Below, piece by piece: positions 59,195 through 64,000 of a stretch of 64,000 nt of DNA. The stretch covers positions 2,161,001 to 2,225,000 of the forward strand of contig OZ024843.1 of assembly GCA_964017145.1 (NCBI GenBank), read 5' to 3'. Both the position numbers and the translations under genes were made by a program. Origin of the DNA: Agrocybe praecox (Eukaryota; Basidiomycota; Agaricomycetes; Agaricales; Agrocybaceae). The number at the start of each line of letters is the position of its first letter. Position 1 is the stretch's first letter. Under the pieces are notes generated by a model that was given only the letters and a program-made list of their open reading frames with translations, was not told where the DNA came from and made no database searches.

Positions 59195-60900
59195 CTAGAG
59201 ACTAGTAAGTACCTCATCTACAGTAACGTTTTCTCGATTTGCCTTCCATACACCTGTAAATTTACCGCTCCATCTGGGACCTTTACCGCCACCTTTGACG
59301 CCCAATTTTGATTTTAATCCATCGCCGATCAATTTGACATTGGCATCATCGGAACCTACAACCAGGACGGTCGACACAGTCGTGCTCGTTTGTGTAGATG
59401 GCGACGACGAAAGGACAACTGCGTATGATTGGGCGCTAGTGCTGGTCAATGCACCGAGTGCAAATGCAATGGCCGACAAGAAGCCAAGAGAGTTGCCCGA
59501 ATCGTCAGTTCGATGGAGATGATACTTGAAAAAGTGGTCCTGTGAGGAAGAAGTGATTTTCTGCAAGAGATCACCAGCTATATGCTCGGCGAGTTCCTGC
59601 TCGATGTCTGAAACTCGCTTCTCGGCCTTTTTCCTTTCTTCGACGACTTGATTAACCCGTTCTGGCACCAATGATGGTCCACAACTCAAAATTGAGGCTG
59701 TAGAGGTGAGAGATGCGTGCGTAGATGTAAGGTGGGTGATAAGACGCGGGCCTGCCAAGAAGTAGAGTCTGGCGGAGGTCGCTGAGGACCTTGAAAGCGC
59801 TTCCGTGTGAGGTAACAGGAAGAGTTGAAGATTGTGGATACTTGGAAGATGGGTCCCACAGCATCTTTTGATTTTCTTTAAGAATGCAACACATAAATTC
59901 AGAAGCGATGTAAACACGTACGGGTTGCGATCGACACCGTCAATAACGACTACACGTTTGACGCCTCCTGTATAATCCTCAGGTAAAGCTTTCCCAACCG
60001 ATCGGCCACTCTCCAGTTTCGGGGCTGGTGTGACTTCTTGTGCAGCGTCGAGCTCTTCGACTTCAACGTGGACTCTGCGTCCTTCAAACACAAGTCTGTT
60101 GGCCTCGAGTTGGATGGCGGCAATTTCTTCCTGGATCATTCCTCGAGGCACTTCGACATAGCATGGCGTTGGATAGCTTGTCAAAGACCACGACAAAGTG
60201 GGGAGGTCTAGCCTAGTTTCAAGAAGAGCTGAAAGCAGGTGCTGAGAAGTGTGCATCGACATCTAGTATGATTTTTCTTCAGTACCTTGTTTTCACACTG
60301 GATTCAGTTTGAGGAAGCGTACGTGATCGTATCTTCTGTCATATCCTTCCTGACCGAGAGAAACGACAACCTTCGCACCAGGCTGTAATGATAGCAAAGC
60401 TGCTTCGACGGTCATTCCGGCTGGCACTTTGACGTAGTGCACAGCGTGACCACCATGTCGTTTGGCCTGAAGGACCTCCCAGGTGATGCCATCTGCTGTG
60501 GTTTCGATCCGTCCGGTATCGGTAGGTTGGCCCCCACCTTCCGGGAAGATAACCGTGTCATGCAGGAGTACGTGAAGCAGAGGTTCATTAGGAATCTCTG
60601 GCGCGATGACGGCTTTCTTCTTGTTCTTTCCGGCTGTCTGGGTGGGTGCTGGAGGCGCTTGGGCAATCGATGAGCTGACGATTGTAGTATCGATAGTTCG
60701 TAGTAGTGGATCACCTGTTCAAAATGTGTTCAGTGGTGAAGATACAGGCCCAAGTGAAGAATTTTGTTGGTACGTTGACAAGCTAGTAAACCTACTGGGA
60801 CGGATACCTGGGGATCAGCTGGGATGGTGAGGGTAGGAGATATTATGCGGTGATAGTCTGGAGGTGTCGTCGGTTGGATCAAGTATGCAGTTGCGGCCAT
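59195..60900 (-). CDS. AARSD1: Alanyl-tRNA editing protein AARSD1 (AlaX-II type)
   Basis: Free-standing editing protein that hydrolyses mischarged Ser-tRNA(Ala). The start MAATAYLIQPTTPP leads to LLHVLLHDTVIFPEGGGQPT and DTGRIETTADGITWEVLQAK, then the zinc-binding HxxxH of MSMHTSQHLLSALLETRLD and the CxxxH of CCGTHLPSIHNLQLFLLPHT. These are the AlaX/AlaRS editing-site motifs. A coiled segment follows (ERVNQVVEERKKAEKRVSDI), then a C-terminal part (FLSAIAFALGALTSTS, GKGPRWSGKFTGVW) resembling the C-Ala domain. No catalytic synthetase core is present. Introns include 59860-59922 and one near 60716-60800 whose donor is uncertain. It is divergent from the second MFS gene by 268 bp. Confidence 0.9.
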
Positions 60901-61168
60901 GTTACTTGAGTCAGGTTATCAGGTTATCAGTTTAGAGGTAAAAGTTTCTAAGTAGCTGTCGCCGGAGAGGCTTATCAACATGATGGGAATAGTGTGAGAA
61001 CCGAACAGATTCTATTCTTGTCCACCTGGTACTTACACAAGCTAGCCGCTAGCTGTAACGAGACCACACCACAGGACCCTTGGACGGAACTTCTCCTTTT
61101 TCCTTGCTATCCAACCCTTTTGCTCCAGCTTTTAAATGCCACAAGAAGTCAACTAATCAGTTAAAGAA

Positions 61169-63217
61169 ATGTCTAGAAATCCTCGTTTAGCACAAGACAC
61201 GGAGGACCAGCCATTGCTCTCGACATTCAGCTCGCTTGGTACGCATTCTCCGACATGTATAAACGATTCTCACCTTTTCTAGGTCGTGACGATCAGAATG
61301 ACGACCAACCACAGGAAGACACCGTCGAGCACAAGAAGGAGCTGGAGCGTTTACTATTGCGGAAACTGGACCGTCGGATGTCAATCCTAGTCCTGATATA
61401 CATATTGAACTGTGCGCTTCATTGTTTCTCCTTGCTTTTCTGCTCGTTAATTCTCCATCTAAGATGTCGATAGGAATAATGCTTCGTAAGTGCTATATCT
61501 TGCTAAGAGTCCTGAGTTGCTACTAACGCCTCTTTCCTTCGCTACTAGAGCAGCTCGCTTACACGGTTTTGAAGAAGATTTACACTTAGAAGGGACACAG
61601 TTCGCATCGATACTGTCTGTGCTATACATAGGCTATATCGCGATGCAAGTTCCATCGTAGGTTTATTCCATTCATCCCGTTGCATGCAGTGCATTTCTGA
61701 CCATGCGAAGAAACATGTTTTTGAATTATTTCGGAAAACCCTCAAAGTATCTACCTTGGTGTATGGCTGTTTGGGGCGTTCTATCTGTCTGCATGGGATT
61801 TACAAAGGAGTTTGTGCCTTACTTTTATTGACCGAGGGCTCATCGCTAACAACAAAACTTAGTTTTTTCGGAGCACTTTGTGCACGTTTCTTTCTCGGAA
61901 TTGTTGAAGCAGCTTTCTTTCCCGGTGCCCTAGTCAGTCACGTCATCAAGCACCAGCTTTTGCCTTTTGATTTAATTATTTTTTCACCGGCGCTAGTTTC
62001 TGTTGTCGAAATGGTATAGGCGCAGCGAGTTATCCGAAAGGACAGCATATCTGGCATGCGGTATCTTGCTCAGTAACGCCTTTGGCTCTTTCATCGCCTC
62101 GGGAATTCTCAGATCTATGGATGGCTTCTTAGGTTACTCAGCTTGGCGGTGTGTCTATCCGCTTGAAAAATCATGCGCCTAACACGCACTTATTCTTAGT
62201 TACTAGGTGGCTTTTCTTTGTAGAAGGAACACTGACTGTTATAGTTGCGATTTGGTCTATGTACATCTTGCCAGATTTCCCAGAGAATTCTTCGAATTGG
62301 CTCACACCTGCTGAGCAAGCACTCGCCTTGGAGCGGATGGCCGAAGATGCTGGCCAAACCAGTCATGTATTGATGGAAGATGGTATCTCAGACAAATTCT
62401 TAGGGAAATGGCCCGGCTTGTATCTCGCAGTCACAGACTGGAAAGTATGGTGGCTAACAGTGGCTCTCTCCTGCATGGTTTTATCATTATCTTTTGGTGT
62501 ATACTTCCCGACACTAGCCGCCACTCTCGGAAATGGACCAACAGTTAGTCTTCTTTTATGTGTTCCCCCTTGGCTTTTTGCGACTGTGACTTCCCTTATG
62601 ACCGCAAGGTGCGCTGCAATGCTTAGGCAAATCGGAGCTCGATGTTCCAACTAGCTCACTGGAATGAATAGGCATTCTGACAAGAAAGGAGAAAGATCCC
62701 AACACATTGCATTTTCGTCATTCGTCGGCATAGTTGGCTTTGTCCTAGCAATGTCGACAATGAACGGAGTTATACGATATATCTCGATGTGTTTAATTCT
62801 GTTCCTATTTACCCGAGGTGCAATGCTGACGTTGTGCAAGGTTCCTCATGGCTCAGGCTTACGGTGGTTTTATATGCTTCCTGGCTTGGGCAAGTGGTTC
62901 AGTTTCTCAACCGCCCGCCAAACGTGCAGTTGCTTTGGCCTTGATTAACTGCATATCTCAACTGGGAAATGTTTTTGGGGCGTATGTTGCTTGATTCATC
63001 TCTCCTGGTTACACACTCACATAAGCGCGCCAGGTACATATGGCCAACAGCATGGGGACCGACATATAATTCGTCCTACTCTATATGCGCCTTCATGAGC
63101 GCCTTAAGTGTTGCGATGTGCATGGTTTTCCGATTACAGCTAGCGAAGCTTAATTACGAGATGGATATAGCCGAAGAAGAACAGGGCATTGAAAAAGGGT
63201 ATCGATACATGTTGTAA
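61169..63217 (+). CDS. MFS transporter, Dal5/allantoate-permease-like, copy 2
   Basis: Paralogue of the transporter at 55193-57123. The start is MSRNPRLAQDTEDQPLLSTF, then KLDRRMSILVLIYILNYVDR and NNASAARLHGFEEDLHLEGT across introns, FASILSVLYIGYIAMQVPSN, FLGIVEAAFFPGALFLLSKW, YSAWRWLFFVEGTLTVIVAI, YILPDFPENSSNWLTPAEQA, HSDKKGERSQHIAFSSFVGI and YIWPTAWGPTYNSSYSICAF, ending EKGYRYML. All ten or so exons join in frame without stops, so it appears functional. Some acceptors are unusual (an AAG acceptor near 61708). It shares blocks and the Tyr-Met-Leu C-terminus with copy 1 but differs clearly in loops, so the duplication is old. Substrate unknown. Confidence 0.88.
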
Positions 63218-63483
63218 ATGAATCGAATTGATTCGTACCTACTATGCGAACGTACCCTGCTATACAGGGACATTCTGAAGATACTTATTTCCCCCGGAAT
63301 TGACTGTGCGAGTGGAAGTGTGGGGTATAATTAATCGATGTGATGGCGGGGTAACATCGGAGTTTCTCTTGCGATCTAATCTCACTCTTCAGGGCCTTAT
63401 TTAATGTCCCCTCTAGACCTATGTCTTTTTCCCCCACATCTCACGGAGCTTGACAAGTCTCTCTAATCGACCTGCGAAAAGCT

Positions 63484-64000
63484 ATGGCGAGCGTAACTTC
63501 AAGAGCCATTACGGACTGGAGTTTTACTCAGATAGGAGGTGGGCAAGGTACAGAGGATGGCGAATGGCTGGGTGTCTCCTCTTTCCCCACTACAGTTCAT
63601 GTCGAGCTATTGAAATTAAAGAAAATCCCCGATCCAGTATGACTTCAATTTCAGCGGGACATCTTCTCGAGAGACTAATCTCGTATATTCTCTAGTTCAT
63701 CGGTATTCAGGAATGGGACGTTCAATGTCGGTTTATTGAATCCTGATATTTTCTGAGAACTGCTTAATCAGTTTAACAGGGGTAGGAGAAGCGGAATGGG
63801 CGTTCAAGACAACATTGAACGCCACTGATGCTGAGTTGGCTGCCCCAAACGTTGATCTCGTATTCGAAGGTTTGGACACCTTTGCAACTGTTAAGCTCGT
63901 AAGTACCGTTGTATCATCTTTGTGATGGTGCTTACAATGCCTATATCCTTGTTAGAATGAAGAAGTTATCCTGTCGTGCGTCCAATTCCAATCAAATATT
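63484..64000 (+). CDS. Beta-mannosidase (GH2), 5' part, cut by window end
   Basis: N-terminal part of a glycoside hydrolase family 2 beta-mannosidase. Exon 1 (63484-63636) encodes MASVTSRAITDWSFTQIGGG and DGEWLGVSSFPTTVHVELLK. Exon 2, from 63696, gives FIGIQEWDVQW, then VGVGEAEWAFKTTL after the next splice, and VDLVFEGLDTFATVKLNEEV. This is the sugar-binding jelly-roll domain start of fungal beta-mannosidase B (no secretion signal), an enzyme that removes beta-1,4-mannose from manno-oligosaccharides or N-glycans. The catalytic domain lies beyond the window. The window ends in or just after the donor of a further intron. Confidence 0.88.

Noticed and set aside
1..64000. tRNA genes, CRISPR array or biosynthetic cluster
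   Set aside because: No cloverleaf with a GGTTCGA-type arm, no regularly spaced repeats and no synthase or P450 group was seen; the gene set is mainly housekeeping.

Overview
The window reads as nuclear DNA of a basidiomycete fungus, most likely an Agaricomycete. It is gene-dense, with 33 supported protein genes plus one gene relic. Genes lie on both strands without operons, and most are cut by many short introns (about 48-65 nt) with GTRNGT donors and AG acceptors. The gene content fits as well: a NACHT-type NLR, tandem Ure2p-like glutathione transferases, a fungal DUF302 protein, a fungal BTB protein, a Psh1-like RING ligase and a pogo transposase. All gene calls come from reading exons and splice sites by eye, so small exon boundaries may shift. 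No tRNA, rRNA or CRISPR was seen.

Layout. 1-2.1 kb: no solid gene. 2.1-11.5 kb: SLIP-GC-like large GTPase, a Tyr/Gly-rich basic protein, GPN3, PYM (divergent from GPN3), a mitochondrial DUF1640/MCUR1-like protein. 11.5-18.5 kb (accessory-looking): a relic of an ECM4-type glutathione transferase, a NACHT NTPase, two tandem glutathione transferases. 18.7-24.6 kb: COA5, IBA57, mitochondrial-type AcpS and ELP2 in two tight divergent pairs. 24.8-33.6 kb: an eIF4A-like protein whose ATPase motifs are eroded, a Psh1-like E3 ligase, an RRM protein, FMC1. 34.0-36.5 kb: an intact pogo-like transposase. 37.0-45.6 kb: SUA5, a DUF302 protein, twin perfect palindromes, DBP8, a BTB protein, MOB1. 46-49 kb: two tandem DJ-1/Hsp31-like genes. 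49-57 kb: a U1A/U2B''-type spliceosomal protein, ceramide synthase with an Asn-Gly-His repeat, SNF7, NEM1-type phosphatase, an MFS transporter. 57.8-64 kb: an acidic RING protein, AARSD1 editing protein, a second MFS transporter and the 5' part of a beta-mannosidase cut by the window end.

Most genes are housekeeping: mitochondrial biogenesis (COA5, IBA57, AcpS, FMC1, DUF1640), tRNA modification and proofreading (ELP2, SUA5, AARSD1), ribosome and RNA work (DBP8, U1A, RRM protein), membrane lipid and ESCRT functions (LAG1, NEM1, SNF7). The most unusual items are the degenerate eIF4A-like protein with a 419-residue disordered N-terminus (24846-28081), the SLIP-GC-like GTPase with a charged nuclear-type insert, the NACHT protein with an unassigned C-terminus, and the back-to-back palindromes at 40629-40702.
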